This document shows positions 9,707-21,198 of a stretch of DNA of 64,000 bases, piece after piece. Numbering within the stretch: the stretch's first letter is position 1; each line of letters begins with the position of its first letter. Source of the stretch: Trichomonas vaginalis G3 (Eukaryota; Parabasalia; Trichomonadida; Trichomonadidae). The stretch lies in the NCBI RefSeq assembly GCF_026262505.1, contig NC_067204.1, positions 2,389,797-2,453,796 on the forward strand, written 5' to 3'. The position numbers were made by a program, and so were the translations under genes. The notes beneath the pieces were generated by a model that worked only from the letters and a program-made list of their open reading frames with translations, had not been told where the DNA came from and did no database searches.

Positions 9707-12562
9707 ATGAGTGAGATTATGAACATCTCGGCGATTATACGGCAGAAGAATCCCGAGATGCTTCAAATTCTCCGTTGCGACGATCTAATATCTGCCTACC
9801 GTATGAAAACGAAGGATGTGATGAGTTTTCTTGTTAATGAGCAATCATTGTTATCAATTATTCGTGTATTTCAAGAAACAATCGATCCAAATATTCTATG
9901 CAATATATCTGGATTGTTCACATCAACAAATACGTCGCTACTTAAATTCCTCACTCTCGATAAAATTTATACTGAAAAAATACTTGACTTCCTAGCGAAC
10001 GAAGTAAATCCGTATAATCCTCGTTTGGTAACCTCTACTGTAATTTTATCGTCAGCATTTAACTATTGGCCTCAAGAAATGACAACTATATTTGAATCGT
10101 CCGATGTAATTCTTCCTAGGTTAGTCTCACATATTGAAAAACTCCCAGTATTCGCTTTTATTTCGACAAACCTACTTAAATCTCCAGAACAAGAAGCCTT
10201 TCCATGGTTTATTTATCTTTGCATCATGGATGAGCATGGACCCGGCGCCATTCGTCCATTTCATATACGCTGGCAGCGTAATGATTATACCCGCATCAAC
10301 GCAGCACAGCGTTGCAAAGCAATTGAGCTTTTAATTCAGTTTTTTAAGACATGTCCAAATCAATATGATTTCATGAAAATATTAACTCAATCAATACCTC
10401 TATTTCTTACAGATGCGTCCGATGAAACTGAGAAAAAGCTTGTTTTCCTTCTTGGAAATCTTTTAGATAAAAACGATGCCATTGCTAAATCCGCAATTAG
10501 CGTAATCAACAGCTCGATGCAAGCTACTCCTCTTCTACAGAGCGCAATGCAATATATTTCGGCAAAAGGGATAAAAATGAAATCCGATGATTTACAAATT
10601 ATGCTTTACAGATATCTACACCAAACAAATCACAACAACATGTTATCCAACTACCTTGTCAACATCATAAAAAATTCAATTACAGACGAACCAGAACTTG
10701 TCGAATCATTAAATCAAATTATGTCATGCGCTTACAAAAATTTCTCGTCATGCAGTACTCTACTAATGCGTGGCTTTAAGTACGCTGTATTTGATACACT
10801 CGACGGCTTACAATACGATCCGTTATCGGAAGATTTCTCGGATCGCATTATGAAAAAGAGAGATGAGATTGCGAATTATGTTTACGATAAATCCTTCATG
10901 CAATCAATCAAGAAAAAATCGCAAAGACTTGTTGAACCAGTATTTGACGCGAAAGTTCTATGGGGAAGCGATTGCCAATGCTTTTCATGCAGTTTTTCAA
11001 CTGTAGCGAGGCTTGACCATCTCACAACCCATATTAAAAGTCCCAAAGGCAACAGATCTAAATCTCCGAATATTAAATTCAAAGGAGAAGACATTGGGAG
11101 CCCAAGAAGCTCTTCCAGAGATGATATGGAGATCCCCAAGAAGCTGGAGAACGATTTGAGAAAGCAGAGAGGCATAAAAGTCACAAAAAAAAAGAGAACA
11201 AACTCCGATGATGCAGAAAAGAGCCAGCCGAACAGCGAACCACCGGTCAGAACGTCAATTACTCGTCTTATTGGAGACAATGTACTCATGGCCATCAAAG
11301 CCCAGGCTCAAGAAGAAAAACATGAACCTCCAAAAGTCCAAATCTCGTCAAGTAGCTCGGATGATGACTTAGTTTTCACACTGGATGATAATAATATATT
11401 CGATTTCCAATTAGAACAACCGCCAAGAAAATCTGATCGTAAGGAAAAGGAAGTTTCTATTCGTAAAGAAAGTTCTCAAAAAGAAAGAATAAAAGTGACA
11501 GAAAGGAAGGAAGAAAAAGTGACAGAAAAGAAAGAAGAGAAAGAAAAGGAGAGAGAAAAATCTGTTGAAAATGAATCTTCGAAAGAGAAAGGAAAAGAAA
11601 CCGAAATCGAAGAAAATGAAAAGTCCAAATCGGAAAATAACGAAAATGAAAATGATGCCAATGATGAAATTACCATTCAGAAGAATACCTCTCCGAATTC
11701 TGTTAAAGGTCCCCCTGCTCCCCCTATTGGACAAAATATTCCTCATCGTCCGAACGTTGGATCGCCGCATTCTAAGAAGAGACCGTTAGAAATTGATACT
11801 ATGCTTGATAGAGACCCGTCACCCCCTCCAAATCTTCCTATTTCGAAGCCAACTCTTTCATTATGTACATTGTCCACTTTTGAGTACTTTTTGAATGATG
11901 TTGATACTAAAATGGTCCAAACAGAGGTTGAAACAGATGATAGAGGTGTCAATCCTGTTCAGCGTTACCTTAAACTTTCAATTGAAGTATTTGACCCACT
12001 TGGAACAACGAAAGATTCCATGCCAAGTCTTCAGCAGAGGAGATCTGAAACAGAGCAGCTGCCAAAAACTCAACAGAGCCAAAAAACAATTATCATATCT
12101 CATAAGATGAACGCGTCAATGAAGAAACAGAAGGGAATTATTCAGGTTCCTAACTCTAATAACAATGTATCTCAAAGCCAAGCCAATCCTCAAATTGTTA
12201 CTCAAATTATGCCGCAAATGCAGCAACAAATGAATCAAATGCAGCCAATGACGCCACCAATGTCAATGATGTCCCAAATGATGATGCCAGCAGAAGATAT
12301 TTCCGAAATGTATCCAAGATCTCCTCCAGCAAGGAATCCTTACTTTATGATGTACGAAGATCCATCAGTAAACCAAATTCCTCCGAAATTGCAGATGAAA
12401 GTTAAATATGATGAGAAAGGAATTGTACCTCCGAAATTACCTATGAATAGAAAAGGAGTTTGGGATGACAGTAAAATCGAAAGACCTCCTCGATCAAGCG
12501 CACAGCCTCCTCCGCCCATTGTGCCTGTTAAAAGCCAGCAACACACTGAATTTCCAATTTAA
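9707..12562 (+). CDS. SAPS (Sit4-associated / PP6 regulatory subunit)-like protein
   Basis: 951 residues. The first ~390 form an all-helical, repeat-like domain whose start (IRQKNPEMLQILRCDDLISA, then a block ending SFLVNEQSLLSIIRVF and a LLKFLT...KILDFL stretch) follows the pattern of SAPS-domain proteins. Those bind and target the Sit4/PP6-type protein phosphatase. The second half is disordered and charged: KRTNSDD, a long K/E-rich tract (about residues 575-650) and a C-terminal proline/methionine/glutamine-rich tail with short PPKL and PPP motifs, possible SH3/WW or profilin ligands. Start ATG 9707; the stop is followed by TAAA. Family call from N-terminal pattern only; a generic HEAT/armadillo protein is the alternative. 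Confidence 0.45.
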   Translation: MSEIMNISAIIRQKNPEMLQILRCDDLISAYRMKTKDVMSFLVNEQSLLSIIRVFQETIDPNILCNISGLFTSTNTSLLKFLTLDKIYTEKILDFLANEVNPYNPRLVTSTVILSSAFNYWPQEMTTIFESSDVILPRLVSHIEKLPVFAFISTNLLKSPEQEAFPWFIYLCIMDEHGPGAIRPFHIRWQRNDYTRINAAQRCKAIELLIQFFKTCPNQYDFMKILTQSIPLFLTDASDETEKKLVFLLGNLLDKNDAIAKSAISVINSSMQATPLLQSAMQYISAKGIKMKSDDLQIMLYRYLHQTNHNNMLSNYLVNIIKNSITDEPELVESLNQIMSCAYKNFSSCSTLLMRGFKYAVFDTLDGLQYDPLSEDFSDRIMKKRDEIANYVYDKSFMQSIKKKSQRLVEPVFDAKVLWGSDCQCFSCSFSTVARLDHLTTHIKSPKGNRSKSPNIKFKGEDIGSPRSSSRDDMEIPKKLENDLRKQRGIKVTKKKRTNSDDAEKSQPNSEPPVRTSITRLIGDNVLMAIKAQAQEEKHEPPKVQISSSSSDDDLVFTLDDNNIFDFQLEQPPRKSDRKEKEVSIRKESSQKERIKVTERKEEKVTEKKEEKEKEREKSVENESSKEKGKETEIEENEKSKSENNENENDANDEITIQKNTSPNSVKGPPAPPIGQNIPHRPNVGSPHSKKRPLEIDTMLDRDPSPPPNLPISKPTLSLCTLSTFEYFLNDVDTKMVQTEVETDDRGVNPVQRYLKLSIEVFDPLGTTKDSMPSLQQRRSETEQLPKTQQSQKTIIISHKMNASMKKQKGIIQVPNSNNNVSQSQANPQIVTQIMPQMQQQMNQMQPMTPPMSMMSQMMMPAEDISEMYPRSPPARNPYFMMYEDPSVNQIPPKLQMKVKYDEKGIVPPKLPMNRKGVWDDSKIERPPRSSAQPPPPIVPVKSQQHTEFPI

Positions 12563-12667
12563 ATTATTTTGTTTGTTATTTAATTTATTGATAAATTATG
12601 TTTGATGCTTATTAATTTTTCGTTTTGATATTATTTCCTATTTGACCGCTCACAATTTCATCAGATC

Positions 12668-13222
12668 TCAATAATTTGATTTGAAGATTAAGTATATTTG
12701 AATAATGGCTGTATTATGCAATGGTTCGTTTAAAAATAGGTTATGTGAAAGAGAAAAAGCGATATAAAATATTGTAGCAACTTGAGGGATATTAAAAAGC
12801 TGATGGTCACTGAATTTCCAAAAATCATTGAATATTGGATATCCAGCATTCAAATAAAAAGCCCCAATATCTTTTTTCTTAGAAACTTCAATAATATCAT
12901 TAATTGATTCGTTTTTACGAAAATCAGCAATGATTGGTATGAATTCAACACCGAGTTTCGTGCATATTTTTTGAATTTCGTAAATTTGATCATTATGACC
13001 TGTACCTATTATATTTCTACCATCTTTTGCTAGATTTTCTGCCAAATATTTCCCTGAGCCAGAGCTACATCCTGTAATTAATACCCAATCTGATCCGAAA
13101 AGTTTTTTAAAGTCTTTTTTCTTTCCAAAATTTCCATAAATAGATCTAAATATCTGAGATATTGAATGGATAAGCGTCAAAATTCCAAGAAAATAAAAGA
13201 ATGAAAATGCAATCCCAATCAT
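12668..13222 (-). pseudogene. Truncated short-chain dehydrogenase (HSD17B12/very-long-chain 3-ketoacyl-CoA reductase type)
   Basis: 184 residues: an N-terminal hydrophobic segment (2-24), then an SDR Rossmann fold with the cofactor motif TGCSSGSG at 50-57 and the NAG motif at 125-127 (YLNAG). N-terminal membrane anchor plus SDR matches the endoplasmic-reticulum steroid/ketoacyl-CoA reductase group, usually about 300-320 residues. The frame ends before the catalytic Tyr-x-x-x-Lys, and the next gene's stop lies only 105 bases further on, so there is no room for the missing C-terminal third. The cofactor motif reads GSG rather than the usual GIG. I infer a 3'-truncated, inactive copy. Start ATG 13222. 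Confidence 0.65.
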
Positions 13223-15535
13223 TTATAATTTGACATAAAATTTTTATGCAATATAAATAAATTTGGTGCATCAATTTGAAAGTAATTATTCCAAAAACAA
13301 GTGATAAAAATTGAAAAGTTTTGAAACCAAATAAAAATAAGGTTATATGATTTTATATGCGATCGATGCATAATTATAGCGTATAATAAATTAAGAACGA
13401 AAAAATCTAAACATTCAAAAATTTGAGAGAGAAAATTGTCACTTTTAGAGTAAAAATTTTATGAGAGATATTGCTATAATTTAAATAGAAATGTTGTAAT
13501 TACAATGCAAAACTCCCTTATAACGATTTATATTCTTCTTGGATAGAAATATTCCACTAAATCAAATTGATATGAATTTCAAATTGATGCTTGAGCCTAA
13601 TTAAGCTGTTATTAATAATTTCGGGCGTTTACAGTTACCAAAATAGTTATTTATTAGAAAAAAATTCATATATTGAAGGATTTAAAAAGATTTCCCTAAT
13701 GATGTCTTATATTTATTTGAAATTATTAAGAGCTGGTTGTTATATTTCCAGAATTAACCTCTTAGCTGATATCTATACCTTCCAAAATTATTTCATCATT
13801 TCTATAATCTTTTTTTCAGCTGAACAACAAAGCAAAGTTTTATCATTTCCATATTTACTCATATAACAATACTTGAAGTAACTAATGTGATACAATAAAA
13901 TGCCTCATATAGCAAAATATATCCAATCCCTATTCTCAATAATATAATCAAGAGCTTATTTAATCAAGGAAATATAACACATCCAGATGCGAAAATGATA
14001 TAATCAAACAAATCATTTGTATTCATATATGTTTCATGAGAGAAAGAAAGATATTGTACTCTGTTTTACATTAAAGGAGAGTTTTTCCAATATTCTAAAG
14101 AACTTCATGTACTAAAAACTATCAATAAGTGAAGTTTTAATCATCAAAATATGAAGAATATAAGAAGGATTTTGATCGAATCATCTGTAACTTCAAGACA
14201 AATCGACATCATAGTTAAAGCTCTTTTCTAATGCATTTCATTTTTTGCAAAACAATCCTTTAATTTATTGATTTCTTGTCAATATTATGGATTTTATCAA
14301 GACATCGACAACTATTTCCAAAAACGAATGGTATAAGATTTTTTGCGATTGCTTAATTGCAATCAACAATTTGTTAATTGGGAGATCCATTGTAGCAAAT
14401 AATTAAACTAATGATAAACTTAAAATGATAATTCATGTCAATATTTTAGTTCTTTATTTCACCTTTTCACCTGAGAATGAATTATATACCTCCAAGTCCT
14501 CATCCATGTATGTCCTATAAATTGTGTTTTTACCATGAATTTCTAATTTCATATAATATTACAAAGGAAAACCTATAATCTTGTTCATGATATATAATGT
14601 TATAATCTTTGTGAATATAATATTGATACATAAATCTAACGATTTATTAATCATGAGATACAAATCATTAAAATATTGTAAACTTATCGGCGCGACTCAC
14701 CAATAAAATATCAAGCAATCAACATTTCATATCAATAAAAGAGTTTTATTTGATATAAAATGCATCATAAAAGTCTTATAGCTCTAAAATTTAAAATTAC
14801 AATGCATAACTAAGCCAATGAAATATGATCTCCGAAACATAAGAGTTACTGTTTTCGAATACTTTAAGTGTGAATTGCACGGGCATTTATATTCATATGT
14901 CATAGTTTAAGCCTAAAAAATAGTAATAAATGACAGTGTCATCGATCATAAAATACGAAAGGTTATCTTTTAGTTAATAAATTAATGGCAATAAGGAACA
15001 ATATCTAGAAAAATTCTGAAATCTGGAATATCCTATTGTTTCCCATTTTATTAGTAAACCGAATTTTTAATCGTAAATTTTTCGGAATTTGAATGGGGGT
15101 AGATGCAATTGATGGGGATGATAATTTTAATATATATTAAATATAGTGTATAAAAAGCAGGCCGATCCAAATTGGCTAAATATCTTCAGAAAAAATATAT
15201 CGGAAATATATTGGTTGTATGATATACCAACAATATAAATTTCACAAACGCCGAATAAAAATATAAAAAAAATCAAATTGAAAATATTGTATGAGCGCCA
15301 TCAAAAGCTAATTGAGTTGAAAACTTGGCGAAATGAGAAGGAGAAAAAGTGTAGATACGAAATTTTTAGAATATTGATCTACATAAGAAATAGAGCAAAT
15401 ATAATATAAAATTTTCAGAAATCATTTCAATTGAACTGTTAAAACTATGAAAAAAAGATGGAGTAATTAATGAAAGAAAAAGAGATATCTATTGAGAAAT
15501 CATGGATATCATAAGTTTACATATACACAACTAAA
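13223..15535. other. Long intergenic spacer
   Basis: 2.3 kb of A/T-rich DNA. A 91-codon frame at 13591-13866 lacks an ATG start and has no recognisable domain. Nothing else supported. Confidence 0.5.
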
Positions 15536-16156
15536 TTAATTCAATAATAAATTAATTGGATCAAGGTCGGCCTGTAATAAGATAGGACTGTTTGTGATAA
15601 GTGATGGGAAGATAGGATTTGTTCCGCAAAGTAATCTGAACGGAGGAAGAGGTGGTAATAAAACTCTTTCCTTCTTTTCGACTGGCTTTGGAGATTCATG
15701 AATTGGGATAGCCATAATCTTTGGGGATGATTCTGCGCTTTCATCGCTTGATTGAGAAGACTCTTCCTTGGAAGCAGAATAATTTGTCTCCTCATCGTAA
15801 GCGTCGTCATCATGCTTACGAACCTTTACACGGGCATCATCTGAGGTAGGAACCCATGAATCTGATGGATATGCGCGGCCATAAATGCCATAGAAAGTAG
15901 ATCTCTTATCGATGCCAGGGATTGGCTTAAGAGATTTAAACTTGGCAATTGTCTTGCCGCGTGTCTGACTCAAGATTACTCTTACGTAATCCTTGCATTT
16001 GGCTGAAACCTTGCACCAAAGGTCATAATCATTGTTGCGAATCCATTTTTCGATCTCGCAGCTTGCTAAAGGCCTGTCACTGTTCTTGATGACTGTGTAT
16101 GCCTTTTGTCTTAACTGGGTTGAGGAAAGGGATGGGTCACCAAATCCGGAATCCAT
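15536..16156 (-). CDS. Small protein with winged-helix-like N-terminal domain
   Basis: 206 residues, not assigned to a named family. Residues about 12-75 (LRQKAYTVIKNSDRPLASCE onward, then a WIRNNDYDLW helix and a VRVILSQTRGKTIAKF segment) have the helix-turn-helix plus wing pattern of small DNA-binding winged helices such as HARE-HTH. A disordered Ser/Asp/Glu-rich stretch follows (about 108-150), then a Pro/Leu-rich tail. A nuclear role is possible but inferred. Start ATG at 16156 with TCATT about 17-20 bases upstream, matching the trichomonad initiator. Confidence 0.5.
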   Translation of the reverse strand: MDSGFGDPSLSSTQLRQKAYTVIKNSDRPLASCEIEKWIRNNDYDLWCKVSAKCKDYVRVILSQTRGKTIAKFKSLKPIPGIDKRSTFYGIYGRAYPSDSWVPTSDDARVKVRKHDDDAYDEETNYSASKEESSQSSDESAESSPKIMAIPIHESPKPVEKKERVLLPPLPPFRLLCGTNPIFPSLITNSPILLQADLDPINLLLN

Positions 16157-17584
16157 TTTCTTTTTTTGAAATGAAATTTATCTATTATTCAAAAATTCAT
16201 TTTCATGAGGATTGAATAACTTATACAAAAAATTGAATACAATCATAGAAAGATATGTAATAATAATGCTGAATATTAGATTAGCAATGAAGTTCGTTTT
16301 TTATTTTTGAAAAGTTTTGTGAAAATTTGAGAAGGAAAAGAGATATATTTCAATTCAATGGAAATGCAATCGTCTGTATGTGTTCGAGTAACTTCCCTTC
16401 CCTATTATTATATCACAGATTTCTCAAATATCGGACGACCAAACGAAAAATTTATGGCCGATCACGATAGAGACCATGCTAAAAATTGATTTAAAAAAGA
16501 TCACATTTTCATTGTTGGTTAAGATATCTCAGAAATCGGAATCGCACAAATTACCCATCAATATGGAACCTATCGTCACTTTCAAACCCGAAAATTACGT
16601 TGGATAAATTGGAAATTCTCAATTCTCCACTTTATCTGGCATCAACAGATGTAATAAAGGATTTATATGGATTACTGTAGATGAAAAATTTTCACACCTC
16701 TTATTCCGAAATTGATGGAAAAATATTGTCGATACAATATTGCTTTATAAAGTACCCTTACAAATATAATTGATTGGCCATATAATGATTGAAATTTCGA
16801 ACATTGTATAGGGAAAAGAAACATGATGGGGATAAAATAAAACAATGCGGAATTGCATCCATCTGACTGGTAAGTGTTCATTTATGATAGCTCCATGCAT
16901 AATCTTATTCTTCTTATCGAAAATAATAATCTGAATCAGAAATTTATTAATTTGTTGAATTCTTTTGCATGAGGTAGTATTTAAGGCCTGTGTATGACCT
17001 CCTCTTAAACTTCTAGAAAATAACTGAAATGATTTGGAATGGATGGATATTCAATACATCAAATGCAAGTTTTCTTGGAATCCATATGTGGAATTGTATC
17101 GTATACATTCATTGCGTAGATCAAACTTTGTTAATTCAAAGAATAAACGAAACGAAATCGATGTATAACGATGAAGCATTTCGTACTTTATTTTCTATTC
17201 ACTGTGTTTAAATAGGCTTAATTGTAATATTTTTTGGGGCTGTAAAAACACTCTCAATTTTTTTATTCAATTTGAAAACATCAAAAAGTAAACTGCAAAA
17301 ATTGGATGACAACAAAATCGAATCCGAATCTATGAAATATATCTCTATATTAAATTGATTTATTTCATTAATTATGAAATTTATCAAGAAAATATGAAAT
17401 CCTTATTTAAAATATACTCGAAAAAGCAATTTCTCTCTTTTAAACTATTAATGATGTTTTGGGTATAGTTCTTTATATAGCATCCGCATATTAAAATAGT
17501 TCAAAACATTAATTTTTTTTTATAATTTAATAAACAACATAAAAATATATAAAAAACATAAATTAACTATTACAAAGTTAACAT
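16157..17584. other. Intergenic spacer
   Basis: 1.4 kb. A 60-codon frame at 17029-17211 has an ATG but no recognisable domain. No RNA gene or repeat recognised. Confidence 0.45.
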
Positions 17585-19744
17585 CTAAAAGACATCATAT
17601 TCTTCCTCTTCTTCATATTTATCAGAAGATGTAAATTCAAATGAATCATTAATTGATTCTTCTTCAGCTTTATTTTCTTCTACTTTTTGATGATGAGACT
17701 TTGGTTTCAAGAAATTATTATAGTTCGGAACGAAATCGTCGCTGGTCGTTTCATAAACTTTCTTGTTTTCGTCAGATTCAGAGATAATTAAAGGACTTTT
17801 CTCTTTTTTGTTCATATTTGATTGATTTTGTTTGTTCTTTGTTTCGTCAGTTTCCTCAGAAATAGAATAATCGTTGGTAAATCCCGAATCGTCTAATGCA
17901 AACTGTTCCATTGTTTTTCCTTTGCATAAAACAGGATCTACGAACTTAGATTTCTTTTTCTGATCGTTGTTTTCTTCTTCAGTGCCTGAGGATGTGAAAG
18001 AAAATGAATCATCAAAATCTTCCTCTTCATTTTGATTTTCTGTCTCTTCTATGTTGACAGTATCTTCAAGTATGTGTTCGGTTGTTCCTAAATTATCTGT
18101 ATCCTCTTTTTCGTCTTCATCTTCCTCAAAAAATTCCTCTTCTTCATTTTGAGAGGATTTTGACGGTTTTTTGTTGGATTTCGTTTCTTGTGGTTTTTCT
18201 GAGGTAGAATCGACTTGTGAAAACCTTAAGTCCGATGTATTGATTGAATCTGTTACTGTATCTGTAAATGTTATGTCATCTGTATCATAAAGTTTTTCAG
18301 ATTCTTCTTCATCTTCTTTTTGTTCATTTTGTGTCTCGCTTTGATCAGCATTTTCGGATGAAAGGTCATCAGTTGAGATACTTGATGTGATAAGCTTAGG
18401 TTCTTCCTCTTCTTCATGAGAAATTTCTTCTTCTTCATTTGATTCTTCTTCCTCAACGGCTTCTGGCTTTTTCTTTTCCTCCTTTGGTGTTTTATCTTGT
18501 TTGACATCTTGTTTTGGCTTGATATTCTGCTTGGATTTGGCTTTATTTTCTTGTTCAATTATTTTATTGAGTTCGTCGACTCTGCTCTTCCTCTGAGTTG
18601 GGGAAAATAACTGTTTGACTATTGGTGATGTTTGTGGTGAAGAATCTTCTTGAGATTTTTGAGATTTAGGAGTTGATTCTTTGGATTTGTTAGAATTTGG
18701 TGAATCAACGGTATCATAAAGACCTGGAACTGAGTACTGTGTTTGAGCTGATACTTTCTTAACTTTTTCATTTGAATTTTGGTATTTTTGATTTAAAGGC
18801 GAATTACTTGACTGAGAAGATGAATTAATCTGAGATGAATCAAAGTGTAAAGGCCCTGAAATCGTAATGTTACTACTAGAGTCTTCAAAAGCGAATTCTG
18901 GAGCAGAATCGTGAGAAAATTCAATATCATCGGATTCAAGGCGAGTTACAGCTTTGGAAGAGTCATATTCTTCTCCAAAAGTATCTGTTGTGTTAATTCC
19001 TTGATAAGGAGTTGAAATTGATTTTTGATTTGTTGATTCTGAAGTTGTGTCGTCCATTGTATTGGTGGACTCGCCAGACTCTGAAAGAGAGTGAAGTCTG
19101 TTAAAAGCTTGAATAAGGAAATTAACAGTATCATCAACTTCTCCTTGATTCCTTTCTGTATCGATGTCTACGCGTTCAACATTTGCCTTTGTAGATTGTT
19201 GTGTCTTTCTAGAAACTTGTTGTCTCTCTTTAGTTTGTTGTTCACCGTATTCTAAATTATCTGTCTTTTCCGCATTTCTATGATTATCATTCCTAGTCAT
19301 TTGTTGTGACCTTTGCTTCTTATTCGTAGTTGCACTGGTCTTGTCTTGATTTGATCTTTTTTCTTGCTTCGTTTTTTGAATTAACGATTTGCGTAGGTTA
19401 GACTTCCAAAGTTTGAATGTTCTTCTAAGCTGTAATGTGTTTAGTGCATGCAAACAATTTTTTTCAGCAATAAACAAAGCAAAGTTATGGGTGATAACTG
19501 ATGCTGTAATATCTTCTGCTGGAAGTCTTTCTTCATTAGATTTAGGATGTTTTGGCTTTTGTTGTTTCTTTTTAACTTGTTTTGGTTTCGTGTTTTGCTG
19601 TTTTTTCGATTTAATTTTTGATTTTGATGAATCTTTTTTATCTTCCTTTGTTTTTTGATTAGACTCATCTGCTTTCTTTTGTTGTGAGTTTAATACGTCG
19701 AATATTCTCTTCAGATCATCGAAAAATTCGCCGTTTTTACTCAT
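17585..19744 (-). CDS. Long acidic disordered protein with a centrin-binding-like helix
   Basis: About 719 residues from the ATG at 19744. That start is chosen over ATG 19768 because TCACT, an initiator match, lies 16-20 bases before it; the outermost in-frame TTG is not used. An N-terminal K/Q-rich tract is followed by one helical segment (about 19385-19490, with LQLRRTFKLWKSNLRKS) resembling the L-x-x-x-F-x-x-W-K repeat that binds centrin in Sfi1-type proteins, or an IQ-like calmodulin site. The rest is low-complexity Ser/Glu/Asp/Asn. It contains a recurring motif (DSFSFTSS, NDSFEFTSS) in the last third, each time next to an acidic run. Function unknown; a cytoskeletal or basal-body role is a guess from the single centrin-like helix. 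Confidence 0.6.
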   Translation of the reverse strand: MSKNGEFFDDLKRIFDVLNSQQKKADESNQKTKEDKKDSSKSKIKSKKQQNTKPKQVKKKQQKPKHPKSNEERLPAEDITASVITHNFALFIAEKNCLHALNTLQLRRTFKLWKSNLRKSLIQKTKQEKRSNQDKTSATTNKKQRSQQMTRNDNHRNAEKTDNLEYGEQQTKERQQVSRKTQQSTKANVERVDIDTERNQGEVDDTVNFLIQAFNRLHSLSESGESTNTMDDTTSESTNQKSISTPYQGINTTDTFGEEYDSSKAVTRLESDDIEFSHDSAPEFAFEDSSSNITISGPLHFDSSQINSSSQSSNSPLNQKYQNSNEKVKKVSAQTQYSVPGLYDTVDSPNSNKSKESTPKSQKSQEDSSPQTSPIVKQLFSPTQRKSRVDELNKIIEQENKAKSKQNIKPKQDVKQDKTPKEEKKKPEAVEEEESNEEEEISHEEEEEPKLITSSISTDDLSSENADQSETQNEQKEDEEESEKLYDTDDITFTDTVTDSINTSDLRFSQVDSTSEKPQETKSNKKPSKSSQNEEEEFFEEDEDEKEDTDNLGTTEHILEDTVNIEETENQNEEEDFDDSFSFTSSGTEEENNDQKKKSKFVDPVLCKGKTMEQFALDDSGFTNDYSISEETDETKNKQNQSNMNKKEKSPLIISESDENKKVYETTSDDFVPNYNNFLKPKSHHQKVEENKAEEESINDSFEFTSSDKYEEEEEYDVF

Positions 19745-20506
19745 CGTTACGTTAATAAAAAGTGACATCTTGACATTTTTATTGCTTCTCAAATCTTATT
19801 GATTGTATTGTTAGAGATAAGTGCTTGATTCCAATCAATCCATAGGTGATTTTTAAGAATAAGTGGGAACAAGTCCAGTAAAAGCTTGAATACATTAATA
19901 CTAATGTTTCCTCTTTGTTGCTAAAAAATCTGGTAGTTTTGGGTATCGCCCCCATCTAAAATGAGCATTTTTTTTGACACTCAAATTAAATGAATTGGCT
20001 CAAGAGTGATGTTGATTCAAGACTTCAATATTGAATCATATGTGTGATTCCGTGTTTACCCATATGGTTTTGTCTTAATCTCAGGTAATATTCTCAGATA
20101 ATTTCCATCAAACTCTCTTGTTTCTGCCATTAGCAACTCCTAAAATTTTTAGCTAATTTTGAGGCACTTTATTTGCCAAAATACAATTTTGAAATATTTT
20201 ATAAATTTCTTAATGAATTTTTGTGACATACATTCAGCATTTAGACTTTTATTTATATTATGTATACTTTCATTGTAGTCTAAAATAAATTGAGCTAACT
20301 AGTAATCAATTCTCCTATTTTGTATATCTTGTTCAATAAACATTCATCAATGGTTTGAATATGTAAGTGGACGAGCCAACGAAATGGACGAATTCAATAT
20401 GTCAGCTTGAATTGCTTCCAATCCAGTCGCAATTCAAAGCTTTTGATTAGAAAAAAAATCCTTAATGATAATAATTGTATGTTTAAAATAAAAAGATTTT
20501 GTTTAA
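19745..20506. other. Intergenic spacer
   Basis: A/T-rich, no gene seen. It lies 5' of the acidic-protein gene and ends at the TTAA of a small mobile element. Confidence 0.5.
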
Positions 20507-20727
20507 GGGTGCACTGTAATCGGTTTGACACTCCCACTTTTTTTCCTTGGTTTCGAGATATTTTTCCATGATTTTTATGGATATGATATATGGTCATATA
20601 GTGATATATGATCAATCAAAATATTTAAAAAATATTTACTCAATATGGAAATATAAGAAAAAAAGTTTAGCCTTAAACCCTAATTGATCGAAATTGAGGG
20701 CTTTGGCAAACCGACTACAGTGCACCC
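20507..20727. mobile_element. 221-bp TTAA-flanked MITE with GGGTGCAC ends
   Basis: Ends are inverted repeats over 21 bases with one mismatch (left starts GGGTGCACTGTAATCGG; right ends CGACTACAGTGCACCC). TTAA stands immediately outside both ends (20503-20506 and 20728-20731), the target duplication expected of piggyBac-type or other TTAA-specific transposases. No coding capacity. The first eight bases match the ends of the larger elements at 54944-55983 and 62232-63797. Confidence 0.85.
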
Positions 20728-20731
20728 TTAA

Positions 20732-21198
20732 AAATCAGAAATTTGAAATCTCAAAAATTTTTAGTCGCAAGATAAAATAATGTAGAAATTGAATGTATCT
20801 ACAAAATAATCAATTAATCCTCATAACATCTTTGAATTGTAAAAATAAGCTTCAGAAAATTTCGTACAATGATTTTGAAAGCACTAATTAATGTGAGAAA
20901 AATACGTTTTTAAAAAATTACGACCCGGGATAGAAAAAAAATTGAATTGAAAATTATCATCATTCTTGCACTTTTTGAATGAAATTCAAAAAATGCAAGA
21001 ATGATGTCATTCTATTTCAAAAGGTGTATTTTTGTGAAAAAACACTTGAAAGGATTTCAATGTGCTCACAAAAATATACGTTTTGCAATAAAATTACAAA
21101 ATATGATTTTGGCGGCAAAACATATTCAAAAATACATAAATAAATGCCTCCAACTTTGGGATTTAAATTCAAAAAGTTCACAAATCACAAACTTTTAA
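20732..21198. other. Intergenic with foldback upstream of the surface-protein gene
   Basis: Contains a 23-bp hairpin (20958-21006). Close to the following start codon lies TCACA (21182-21186), a match to the trichomonad initiator 13-17 bases before ATG 21199. Confidence 0.55.
20958..21006. repeat. Perfect-loop foldback hairpin
   Basis: Arms 20958-20980 and 20984-21006 are complementary over 23 bases with one mismatch, separated by GAA. It may fold as DNA or RNA. It sits about 190 bases upstream of the surface-protein start. Confidence 0.8.

Noticed and set aside
13591-13866. 91-codon frame
   Set aside because: Starts at TTG, no domain, composition like spacer.
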